DNA of 6,063 bases from an uncultured Methylobacteriaceae bacterium (GTDB taxonomy: Bacteria > Pseudomonadota > Alphaproteobacteria > Rhizobiales > Beijerinckiaceae), in NCBI GenBank assembly GCA_937872715.1, contig CALMTJ010000100.1, forward strand, positions 1-6,063, written 5' to 3'. Each line of letters opens with the position of its first letter. Positions within the stretch are counted from its first letter, which is position 1. Below the pieces are notes generated by a model. It saw only the letters and a list, made by a program, of their open reading frames with translations. It was not told the origin of the DNA and did not search any database. The position numbers and the translations under genes were made by a program. Positions 1-5,912 of this stretch are shown here, piece after piece.

Positions 1-53
1 CCCCCATCCGGCCCTCCGCTCCGCTCGGGCCACCTTCCCCGCAAGGGGGAAGG
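1..53. repeat. Dispersed palindromic repeat, probably cut by the left window edge
   Basis: Two adjacent hairpins are visible. The first pairs GGCCC (10-14) with GGGCC (27-31). The second is a perfect 8-bp stem, CCTTCCCC (33-40) with GGGGAAGG (46-53), and a GCAAG loop. No T-tract follows, so an ordinary intrinsic terminator is not well supported. The layout (C-rich lead, a GC hairpin, then a CCTTCCCC-loop-GGGGAAGG hairpin) resembles a palindromic element I recall as common between genes in Hyphomicrobiales genomes. Copy number cannot be seen here, and the left end may lie outside the window. Confidence 0.5.
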
Positions 54-112
54 CATGCTGCGGCCGCTTCAGTCCGCGCTAACCGCTCGCCGTTAAAGAC
101 GCGCCTCGAAAC

Positions 113-1324
113 ATGCGCATCCTTCTCGCGAATACCGGTCATCCGGACACCATCAAGGGCGGGGCGGAGGCGGCCGTGCTCGACCTCGCGCACGCGCTCG
201 TCGGGCGCGGGCATTCCGTGTCGCTCGTCGTGCATCACGGGGGCCGCGACGCCACCGAGAGCCTGGACGGCGGCGTCCGGGTCTACGCGCTGCCGAACCG
301 GAACCTGTATTTCGGCTTCGACGGCCGCCGGCGCCCCGCCTCGCTCCGCCTCGCCTGGCACGCGCTGGACGGCACGAACCCGTTCATGGCCCGCGCCTTC
401 GGCCGCATTCTCGACCGGGAGAAGCCGGACGTCGTGAACACGCATGTAGTGGTCGGGCTGTCGCAGCTCGTCTGGCGCGAGGCGGCGGCTCGGCGCAGGC
501 TGCCGATCGTCCATTACCTCCACGAATACGGCACGATGTGCCCGCGCGGCTCGGCCTTCCGGGACGGGAAGCTGTGCGCCCGGCCGTGCGCGTCCTGCGG
601 CATCCTCAGCCGTCCGCGGCGACGGTTGTCCGAACTCGTCGACACGGTGGTGGGCGTGAGCCGCTTCACCCTGCAGCGGCATCTCGACTGGGGCTTCTTC
701 CCCCGGGCGGAGCGGCGCGTCCTCCCCAACGTCTTCACCGATCTCGCCTTCCGGCCCCGCAGGCCGTCGCCCGGACCGCTCCGCCTCGGCTATTTCGGCC
801 GCCTCATCCCGGACAAGGGCGCGCATCTCCTGCTGGAGGCCGTGCGGTCCCTGCCGCCGGACGGATGGACGCTCGACGTCGCCGGGACGGGCGACGAAAG
901 CTACGTCGCGGCGCTGAAGGCCGCCGCGCCCGCCAATGTCAGGATGCTCGGCTGGACGAAGGCCGAGACGTTCTTCCCGTCCGTCGACGTCCTGGTTCTC
1001 CCGTCGATCTGGCCGGACCCGCAGCCGCGCGTGACGTTCGAGGCCTTCTCCCACGGTGTCCCGGTGATCGGCTCCGATGCCGGCGGCATCCCGGAGGAGA
1101 TCGACGAGGGCGAGACGGGCTGGCTGTTCCGGGCAGGCTCCGCCCCCGACCTCGCGCGGGTGCTGCGGGAGCGTCTGACGGACCGGGCGGACCGCCTCCT
1201 GCCGCCCGGCGGGTTCCGGCGCCGGCTGGAGCGGCTCGACCCGGCGGTGGTCGTCGCCGAGTACGAGCGCGTCTTCGCCGAGGCGGTCGCCCGGAAGCGG
1301 CTCACGCCGGGCGTAGCCGCTTAG
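113..1324 (+). CDS. Glycosyltransferase family 4 protein (GT-B fold)
   Basis: The 403-residue product is a retaining GT-B glycosyltransferase that should move a sugar from a nucleotide-sugar donor to a lipid, polysaccharide or other acceptor; donor and acceptor cannot be told from sequence. The N-terminal domain opens with MRILL and the glycine loop GGAE (16-19), which fits a true start at ATG 113 although no strong ribosome site precedes it. Residues 137-163 hold a cysteine cluster, C143-x11-C155-x3-C159-x2-C162, just after HEYG. The C-terminal donor domain carries FGRLIPDKG (228-236), then WPDPQPRVTFEA (300-311) and SDAGGIPEE (321-329). The family's E-x7-E pair appears as D302-x7-E310. No signal peptide or membrane span is seen, so it is probably cytoplasmic and works at the inner membrane face. 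It stands alone here, without visible polysaccharide partners, and is split from the sec operon by a 192-base gap. Family assignment is firm; substrate is unknown. Confidence 0.9.
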   Translation: MRILLANTGHPDTIKGGAEAAVLDLAHALVGRGHSVSLVVHHGGRDATESLDGGVRVYALPNRNLYFGFDGRRRPASLRLAWHALDGTNPFMARAFGRILDREKPDVVNTHVVVGLSQLVWREAAARRRLPIVHYLHEYGTMCPRGSAFRDGKLCARPCASCGILSRPRRRLSELVDTVVGVSRFTLQRHLDWGFFPRAERRVLPNVFTDLAFRPRRPSPGPLRLGYFGRLIPDKGAHLLLEAVRSLPPDGWTLDVAGTGDESYVAALKAAAPANVRMLGWTKAETFFPSVDVLVLPSIWPDPQPRVTFEAFSHGVPVIGSDAGGIPEEIDEGETGWLFRAGSAPDLARVLRERLTDRADRLLPPGGFRRRLERLDPAVVVAEYERVFAEAVARKRLTPGVAA

Positions 1325-1338
1325 GCCCATGCGGGTGA

Positions 1339-1358
1339 ACCCCGGCCTTCGCCGGGGT
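1339..1358. repeat. REP-like hairpin downstream of the glycosyltransferase gene
   Basis: A perfect 8-bp stem, ACCCCGGC (1339-1346) and GCCGGGGT (1351-1358), closes a CTTC loop 14 bases after the glycosyltransferase stop. It has no trailing T-run, so it could at most be a Rho-assisted or mRNA-stabilising 3' end. Hairpins of the form CCCCGGC-loop-GCCGGGG are familiar as dispersed alphaproteobacterial intergenic repeats, and that is my preferred reading. The remainder of the gap to 1516 contains a small TCGCGG/CCGCGA palindrome (1382-1395), GGACGTCC (1404-1411) and a GCCGCC/GGCGGC stem (1457-1462 with 1473-1478). I see no RNA gene and no clear promoter boxes there. Confidence 0.5.
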
Positions 1359-1504
1359 GAGCGGGTGGTGGGGAGCGCCAATCGCGGAACCGCGAACGGG
1401 TCTGGACGTCCGGCACCCGCCGCATCATTTGATCACACCGAGTCCGCCGTGGTACCGCCGCCTTCGTCCGCCGGCGGCAGCCGCAGATCACGGGCGATCC
1501 CTTT

Positions 1505-1510
1505 GAGGAG
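1505..1510 (+). promoter_or_regulatory. Ribosome binding site fixing the TTG start of yajC
   Basis: GAGGAG lies six bases before TTG 1517, an ideal Shine-Dalgarno spacing. There is no in-frame ATG before codon 10 (1544), and that ATG has no comparable site at the right distance. This supports the rare TTG start. Confidence 0.75.
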
Positions 1511-1516
1511 TGTGCT

Positions 1517-1843
1517 TTGATAACGCCGGCCTTCGCGCAAGGTATGGGAGGATTGCCCTCGACCGACACGCTGATCCAGTTCGTGCCGTTCGTGCTGATC
1601 TTCGTCATCATGTGGTTCCTCATCATCCGGCCGCAGCAGAAGCGCGCGCGAGAGCATTCGGACATGATCAAGGCCGTGCGGCGCGGCGACACCGTCGTGT
1701 CGACGGGCGGCATCGTGGGGCGCGTCACCAAGGTGACGGACGATCCCGAACTGGAGATGGAGATCGCCGACGGCGTCCGGGTGCGGCTCGTCCGCGCCAT
1801 GATCTCCGAGGTCCGCACCAAGGGCGAGCCGGTCAAGAGCTGA
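1517..1843 (+). CDS. yajC: YajC, Sec translocon accessory membrane protein
   Basis: The 108-residue protein is YajC, a single-span inner-membrane partner of SecD-SecF that associates with the SecYEG holotranslocon. Residues 19-37 form one hydrophobic span, followed at once by the family signature RPQQKR (38-43) and EH. The cytosolic beta-rich domain starts with RGDTVVSTGG (56-65) and IVGRV (66-70). Length matches the usual 85-120 residues. The short N-terminus MITPAFAQG is typical of alphaproteobacterial YajC as I recall it. The start is TTG 1517, chosen because GAGGAG lies six bases upstream and because the encoded N-terminus fits the family. It is the first gene of the cluster, 20 bases before secD, so the two are very likely cotranscribed. 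The promoter probably lies in 1325-1504, but no good sigma-70 match was found. Confidence 0.95.
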   Translation: MITPAFAQGMGGLPSTDTLIQFVPFVLIFVIMWFLIIRPQQKRAREHSDMIKAVRRGDTVVSTGGIVGRVTKVTDDPELEMEIADGVRVRLVRAMISEVRTKGEPVKS

Positions 1844-1863
1844 CCGCCAGGACGACGGGACCG

Positions 1864-3471
1864 ATGCTGCGCTTCTCCAGGGCCAAGATCGCCACGACGA
1901 TCGGCTTCGTGCTGATCGGGCTGGTGCTCGCCGTGCCGAGCCTGCTCAGCCGCGAGCAGCGCGACGCCTACCGGGCTGCGATCCCGTCCTGGGCGCCGGC
2001 CTGGCTCGTGCCGACCCGCGCCATCGTGCTCGGGCTCGACCTTCAGGGCGGCTCCCACATCCTGCTCGAAGTCGACCAGAACGACCTCGTCCGCTCCCAA
2101 TCGCTCAGCCTCCGGGACGACGTCCGGCGCGTGCTTCGCGAGACCGGGACGGCGCTGGAAGGCGGCATCCAGGTGGTCGGGCGCGGCGTCCAGCTCCGGG
2201 TCGGCGACCCGGGCTCGCGCGCCCGCGTGATGCCGAAGCTGCGCGAGCTGTCGCAGCCGCTCACGAGCGCGATCCTCGGACAGACCGGCGCCCGGAACGT
2301 CGAAGTCACCGAGAACCCGGACGGCTTGATCCAGCTCGTCCTCACCGAGCAGGGCATCACCGACCGGGTGCGGCGCGCGGTCGACCAGTCGATCGAGGTG
2401 ATCCGGCGGCGCGTCGACCAGCTCGGCACGACGGAGCCGTCCATCCAGAGGCAAGGAGCCGACCGTATCCTGGTCCAGGTGCCGGGCCTCCAGGACCCGA
2501 CGCGGCTCGAGGAGATCCTGGGCAAGACCGCGAAGCTCGAGTTTCGTCTCCTCGGCGAGGCGGCGTCGTCCGATACGGAGCCCCTCGTCTCGCGCGACGC
2601 GGCCGGCCAGCGCGTGCCGGTCGAGCGGCGGGTGATCGTCGACGGCGCGGACCTGACGGACGCGCAGCCGGCCTTCGACAGCCGCACCAACGAGCCGATC
2701 GTCAATTTCCGCTTCAACCTCCGGGGCGCGTCGCGCTTCGGGGAGGCGACGACCCAGAATGTCGGGCGCCCGCTCGCCATCGTGCTCGACAACGAGGTGA
2801 TCTCCTCCCCCCGCATCCTCCAGCCGATCACCGGCGGGCAGGGGCAGATCTCCGGCCGCTTCACGGTGCAGGGGGCGAACGACCTCTCCGTCCTGCTGCG
2901 CTCGGGCGCGCTCCCGGCGAAGCTCACCATCGTCGAGCGCCGCACGGTCGGGCCGGGTCTCGGCCGCGATTCGATCGAAGCCGGCAAGCTCGCCACCTAC
3001 GTGGCGACGATCTTCGTCGTGCTCTTCATGTTCGCGACCTACGGCGTGTTCGGCTTCATCGCCAACATCGCGCTCCTGGTCCATGTCGGCCTGATCTTCG
3101 GCCTCATGTCGATCCTGGAGGCGACGCTGACGCTGCCCGGCATCGCCGGCATCGTGCTGACCATCGGCACGGCGGTGGATTCGAACGTGCTCATCTACGA
3201 GCGCATCCGGGAGGAGGCGCGCGCGGGACGCTCCATCGTGTCCGCGATCCAGGCCGGTTTCGAGCGCGCCTTCGCGACCATCATCGATTCGAACTCGACG
3301 ATGGCCATCGCCGCCCTGATCCTGTTCTTCCTGGGGTCCGGCCCCGTGCGGGGCTTCGCGGTCGTGTTCGTTCTCGGCATCCTGACCACCGTCATCACGG
3401 CCGTCACCCTGACCCGCATGATGATCGCCCTCTGGTACGCCTATGCGCGTCCCAAGGCGCTGCCCTTCTGA
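1864..3471 (+). CDS. secD: SecD, protein translocase subunit
   Basis: The 535-residue product is SecD, an RND-family membrane protein that, with SecF, uses the proton gradient to pull exported chains through SecYEG from the periplasmic side. A first membrane span covers about residues 9-28. The large periplasmic P1 region follows, entered by LGLDLQGG (56-63) and containing the duplicated ferredoxin-like fold. RSGALPA marks the return to the membrane, then GPGLGRDS (363-370). Five C-terminal spans run from about 378 to 525. The fourth span carries the conserved acidic residue, D439, in AVDSNVLIYERIREE; the family form is usually AVDANVLI. A second DSN occurs in IIDSNSTM, where E. coli has DAN. 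The start at ATG 1864 lies 20 bases after yajC, with weak AGGA and GGGA sites upstream; the frame stays open further upstream, but only inside yajC. The gene is complete. SecD and SecF are separate polypeptides here, not the fused SecDF. Confidence 0.97.
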   Translation: MLRFSRAKIATTIGFVLIGLVLAVPSLLSREQRDAYRAAIPSWAPAWLVPTRAIVLGLDLQGGSHILLEVDQNDLVRSQSLSLRDDVRRVLRETGTALEGGIQVVGRGVQLRVGDPGSRARVMPKLRELSQPLTSAILGQTGARNVEVTENPDGLIQLVLTEQGITDRVRRAVDQSIEVIRRRVDQLGTTEPSIQRQGADRILVQVPGLQDPTRLEEILGKTAKLEFRLLGEAASSDTEPLVSRDAAGQRVPVERRVIVDGADLTDAQPAFDSRTNEPIVNFRFNLRGASRFGEATTQNVGRPLAIVLDNEVISSPRILQPITGGQGQISGRFTVQGANDLSVLLRSGALPAKLTIVERRTVGPGLGRDSIEAGKLATYVATIFVVLFMFATYGVFGFIANIALLVHVGLIFGLMSILEATLTLPGIAGIVLTIGTAVDSNVLIYERIREEARAGRSIVSAIQAGFERAFATIIDSNSTMAIAALILFFLGSGPVRGFAVVFVLGILTTVITAVTLTRMMIALWYAYARPKALPF

Positions 3472-3498
3472 CGGCGTGGTCGATATGCCATTCCCAAG

Positions 3499-3601
3499 CC
3501 TCCTCGTGCTGAGGTGGCCGCCCAGGGCGGCCCTCGAAGCATGCGGGACGTCCGTGCGTCCTTCGAGGCCCTGCTCCGCAGGGCACCTCAGGATGAGGAG
3601 G
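3499..3601. repeat. Four-branched palindromic repeat between secD and secF
   Basis: About 103 bases fold onto themselves around a centre near 3550. An outer stem pairs 3499-3515 with 3585-3601 (15 Watson-Crick pairs, one G-T and one mismatch over 17 positions). Directly inside it, 3516-3532 is a separate perfect hairpin, GGCCGCCC-A-GGGCGGCC. An inner stem pairs 3532-3539 with 3561-3568 (CCTCGAAG/CTTCGAGG) and continues less perfectly towards the apex, which holds the palindrome GGACGTCC (3546-3553). The second side hairpin, 3568-3584, is GCCCTGC-TCC-GCAGGGC. The four parts abut almost without gaps, giving a cross-shaped fold in DNA or RNA. The ends, CCTCCTCGTGCTGAGG and its near mirror, resemble a dispersed repeat I recall from Bradyrhizobium and Methylobacterium genomes. 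No coding role is likely. Confidence 0.8.
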
Positions 3602-3627
3602 TCGGCGGAGGTTCTCACTCATTCGAC

Positions 3628-3633
3628 GAGGAA
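3628..3633 (+). promoter_or_regulatory. Ribosome binding site fixing the GTG start of secF
   Basis: GAGGAA is six bases before GTG 3640. It decides the SecF start against in-frame ATG codons at 3514 and 3541, which lie inside the palindromic repeat and have no matching site. Confidence 0.75.
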
Positions 3634-3639
3634 TCGCGC

Positions 3640-4584
3640 GTGCGCCTGATCCGCATCTGGCCGGACGAGACCCGCTTCGATTTCATGCGGTTCCGGCACG
3701 TCTCCTTCCCGTTCTCAGCCCTGATCTCGCTCGCGACGCTCCTCGTCTTCGTGACGATCGGGCTGAATTTCGGCGTCGATTTCAAGGGCGGCACCCTCAT
3801 CGAGATGCAGTCGAAGACGGGCCGGTCCGACACGGGCGCGGTGCGAAGCGGCGCGAACGGCTTCGGCTTCGGCGACGTGGAGGTCCAGGAATTCGGTCGT
3901 GAGGGCGGCGTCTCCCTGCGCTTCCCGATCCAGCCGGGCGGCGAGGCGGCGCAGGGCGCGGTCGTAGACAAGGCGCGCGCGGCCTTCACCTCCGATTACG
4001 ACTTCCAGCGCGTCGAGACCGTCGGTCCGCGCGTCTCCGGCGAGCTCGTCCAGTCGGGGACGATCGGGATCATCCTGTCCGTCTTCGCCGTCCTCGCCTA
4101 TCTCTGGTTCCGCTTCGAGCGGGAGCTCGCGGTCGCGGCCATCATTGGGACGCTCCACGACATCGTCCTGACGATCGGCTTCTTCGTGGTCACGCGCCAC
4201 GAGTTCAACATGACCTCTATCGCCGCCATCCTGACCATCGTCGGCTATTCGCTGAACGAGACGGTCGTGGTGTTCGACCGGACGCGGGAGCTGCTCCGCC
4301 GCTACAAGCAGATGCCGGTGGAGGAGCTGCTGAACCTGTCCATCAACTCCACCATGTCCCGGACGGTGATGACGGCGACCACGACGTTCCTGTCGCTCCT
4401 GGCGCTCGTCCTGTTCGGCGGGCGCGCGATCGAGGGCTTCGCCCAGGTCATGCTGGCCGGCGTCGTGATCTGCACCTATTCGGCGATCTTCGTGTCCTCG
4501 CCCGTGCTCCTCTATATCGGGCTGCAGACTGGCCGCAGCAGGGCCGGAGCACGGGACGCGGCGCTGCCGCAGCCGGCGGAGTGA
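3640..4584 (+). CDS. secF: SecF, protein translocase subunit
   Basis: SecF pairs with SecD in the inner membrane and shares its RND-like fold and proton-coupled role in late translocation. From GTG 3640 the protein has 314 residues, normal for the family. The N-terminus RLIRIWPDETRFDFMRFR is cytosolic; span 1 covers about 21-40 and is followed by GVDFKGG (45-51), the family signature at the start of the periplasmic domain. VGPRVSGEL (128-136) precedes span 2. Then come LHD (172-174) and VGYSLNETVVVFDRTRE (201-217), the conserved fourth-span segment in which E207 stands where E. coli has Asp. Further spans end near residue 300. The frame is open back to 3514 and beyond, but that extension only reads through the palindromic repeat and would add 33-42 residues unlike SecF. 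The 168-base gap after secD is unusually wide for this pair. Its stop overlaps the longest frame of the next gene. Confidence 0.96.
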   Translation: MRLIRIWPDETRFDFMRFRHVSFPFSALISLATLLVFVTIGLNFGVDFKGGTLIEMQSKTGRSDTGAVRSGANGFGFGDVEVQEFGREGGVSLRFPIQPGGEAAQGAVVDKARAAFTSDYDFQRVETVGPRVSGELVQSGTIGIILSVFAVLAYLWFRFERELAVAAIIGTLHDIVLTIGFFVVTRHEFNMTSIAAILTIVGYSLNETVVVFDRTRELLRRYKQMPVEELLNLSINSTMSRTVMTATTTFLSLLALVLFGGRAIEGFAQVMLAGVVICTYSAIFVSSPVLLYIGLQTGRSRAGARDAALPQPAE

Positions 4585-4973
4585 GCGCCTCGGGGGCGGT
4601 GCAAGCGCCCGGCTTCGTCCCGGGCCGCTCTCCCATCGACGCCTACGGCCGGGGCGGCTTCCGCTTCTCCGGCATGTCGCATGTCGGGTCGATCCTCGCC
4701 CTGCCGTCCGGCATCTCGGCATGGCCGGTCTCGTCCATCTCGCTCCTTCAGCCGCACGACCTCGCGCTCGCCCTCCGGGAGGAGCCCAGGCTCGACGTGC
4801 TCCTGATCGGCACCGGCGCCGAGATCGCGCCCGTGCCGGACGCCCTTCGGCGTCCCTTCCGGGAGGCCGGCATCTCCGTCGACGGCATGCAGACCGGGGC
4901 CGCCGCCCGCACCTACAACGTGATGCTGGCCGAGAATCGCCGCGTCGGCGCCGCCCTGATCGCGGTGGAGTGA
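4581..4973 (+). CDS. MTH938-like (NDUFAF3/DUF498 family) protein
   Basis: This protein of up to 130 residues belongs to the MTH938-like family, whose human member NDUFAF3 is a mitochondrial respiratory complex I assembly factor. The bacterial role has not been pinned down as far as I know. Visible family features are PIDAYGRGGFRF (18-29), the PSGI-AWPV stretch, LLIGTGAE (74-81), and the C-terminal GMQTGAAARTYN (102-113) followed by a conserved-looking N-x-MLAENRRV segment. There is no signal peptide or membrane span, so it is probably cytosolic. The longest frame starts at GTG 4581, overlapping the secF stop as GTGA, which suggests translational coupling. However, GGCGGA sits directly against this codon, too close for a normal ribosome site. 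An in-frame GTG at 4599 would give 124 residues and is equally possible; the conserved part begins only near residue 14. Its place after secF is a recurring alphaproteobacterial order as I recall it. Confidence 0.88.
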   Translation: MSASGAVQAPGFVPGRSPIDAYGRGGFRFSGMSHVGSILALPSGISAWPVSSISLLQPHDLALALREEPRLDVLLIGTGAEIAPVPDALRRPFREAGISVDGMQTGAAARTYNVMLAENRRVGAALIAVE

Positions 4974-4995
4974 CGGCGGTGTTCGTGGGTCCCGC

Positions 4996-5883
4996 GTGAC
5001 GTCCGCCCTCTCCGGCGCCAGGAGACATTGCGAGGCGCTGGTCAGGGCGCAGGATCCGGACCGCTACTTCGCGACGCTCCTGGCTCCGGCGCCGAGCCGC
5101 GACGCGCTGTTCGCGCTCTACGCCTTCTCGTCCGAGATCGCCGGGGTGCGGGACGGGATCACCCATCCGCTGCCCGGCGAGATCCGGCTGCAATGGTGGC
5201 GGGACGCCCTGACCGGGGCCGCCCGGGGCGACGTCGAGGCGAACCCGGTCGCGGCCGCGCTCGACGAGGCGATCCGGCGCTTCGCCCTGCCCCGCCAGGC
5301 GCTCCTCAACCTGATCGACGCCCGCGAGTTCGACCTCTACGACGACCCGATGCCGGCCGCTGCGGACCTCGAAGGCTATCTCGGCGAGACGGCCTCCGTC
5401 CTGATTCAGCTCGCGGCGCTCGTCACGAACGGCCCGGAGGCCCCCCGCCTCGCCGAGGCGGCCGGCCATGCGGGTCTCGCCCAGGGGATCACCGGGCTCA
5501 TGCGGGCGCTGCCCTGGCACGCGGGACGCGGGCAGCTCTACTTGCCGGGCGACATCCTCTCCCGGCACGGGGTGACGCGGGACGACATCATCCGCGGGCG
5601 TGGCGGCCCCGGCGTGACCGCCGCCCTGGCCGACCTACGGAATCTGGCGCGGCATCACCTCGAGCGGGCCCGCGCCCATCTCCCGGCCCTCGGCTCCGAG
5701 CCCGCCTTCCTGCCGGTCGCCCTCGTGCCCGGCTACCTCGCGGACATGGAGAAGCCCGGCTACGATCCGTTCCGCTCGCGAATCGAGCGTCCGGCCTGGC
5801 GGGTCATCGCGACGCTGTGGTGGGCGAGGCGGGCCGGCGGCTCGCGACCGGCCCGCGTTGAAGAGGCCCGGCGGCTCGGCTAG
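4996..5883 (+). CDS. Squalene/phytoene synthase family protein, NDUFAF6-like, probably non-catalytic
   Basis: The 295-residue product has the all-alpha trans-isoprenyl diphosphate synthase fold of the squalene/phytoene synthase family. Fold landmarks are LFALYAFSSEIAGVRD (38-53), the LQWWRDAL segment that aligns with the family's WWR, and the second-motif region LMRALPWHAGRGQLYLPGDI (168-187). True phytoene synthases carry a DDxxD-type motif after YAF and a second one at about R-D-V-x-E-D before the GR-x-YLP stretch. Here these read AGVRD (49-53) and RALPWHAGR (170-178), so most diphosphate/Mg-binding aspartates are gone. This is the pattern of NDUFAF6, a complex I assembly factor, rather than of a carotenoid or hopanoid enzyme. 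Most annotation pipelines would call it phytoene synthase, which I think would mislead. The start is GTG 4996, 22 bases after the MTH938 gene, with only weak GGTG/GGGT upstream. It is probably in the same transcript as secDF. Confidence 0.85.
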   Translation: MTSALSGARRHCEALVRAQDPDRYFATLLAPAPSRDALFALYAFSSEIAGVRDGITHPLPGEIRLQWWRDALTGAARGDVEANPVAAALDEAIRRFALPRQALLNLIDAREFDLYDDPMPAAADLEGYLGETASVLIQLAALVTNGPEAPRLAEAAGHAGLAQGITGLMRALPWHAGRGQLYLPGDILSRHGVTRDDIIRGRGGPGVTAALADLRNLARHHLERARAHLPALGSEPAFLPVALVPGYLADMEKPGYDPFRSRIERPAWRVIATLWWARRAGGSRPARVEEARRLG

Positions 5884-5912
5884 ACCATGCGCCGGCCGTC
5901 CCCGAGAGCGCG

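Noticed and set aside
33..53. Intrinsic terminator for a gene left of the window
   Set aside because: A good stem is present but no T-tract follows on either strand, and it fits a repeat better.
79..96. CTAA...TTAA pair upstream of the glycosyltransferase, a possible CtrA-type site
   Set aside because: The half-sites are ten bases apart, not the seven of the CtrA consensus, and the first half is imperfect.
538..1338. 266-codon plus-strand frame inside the glycosyltransferase gene
   Set aside because: Arg/Pro/Ala/Gly-rich out-of-frame shadow of a gene with firm motifs in the other frame.
1429..1457. TTGATC with a following GTACCG as a yajC promoter
   Set aside because: The -10 match is poor at 17-base spacing; not better than chance.
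3499..3601. Insertion-sequence remnant or riboswitch between secD and secF
   Set aside because: No transposase fragment or target duplication seen, and the fold matches no riboswitch known to me; a dispersed repeat explains it better.
1321..3618. 765-codon open frame on the minus strand opposite yajC-secD
   Set aside because: It mirrors clearly identified yajC and secD genes, is rich in Arg, Asp, Glu, His and Gly as expected from GC-rich antisense, and its ends read through intergenic palindromes. No domain is recognisable.
3715..5568. 617-codon open frame on the minus strand opposite secF and the two following genes
   Set aside because: Low-complexity, charged GC-driven composition and complete overlap with three recognisable plus-strand genes.
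5028..5861. 277-codon plus-strand frame inside the synthase-like gene
   Set aside because: Arg/Pro/Gly-rich shadow; the alternative frame has clear family landmarks.
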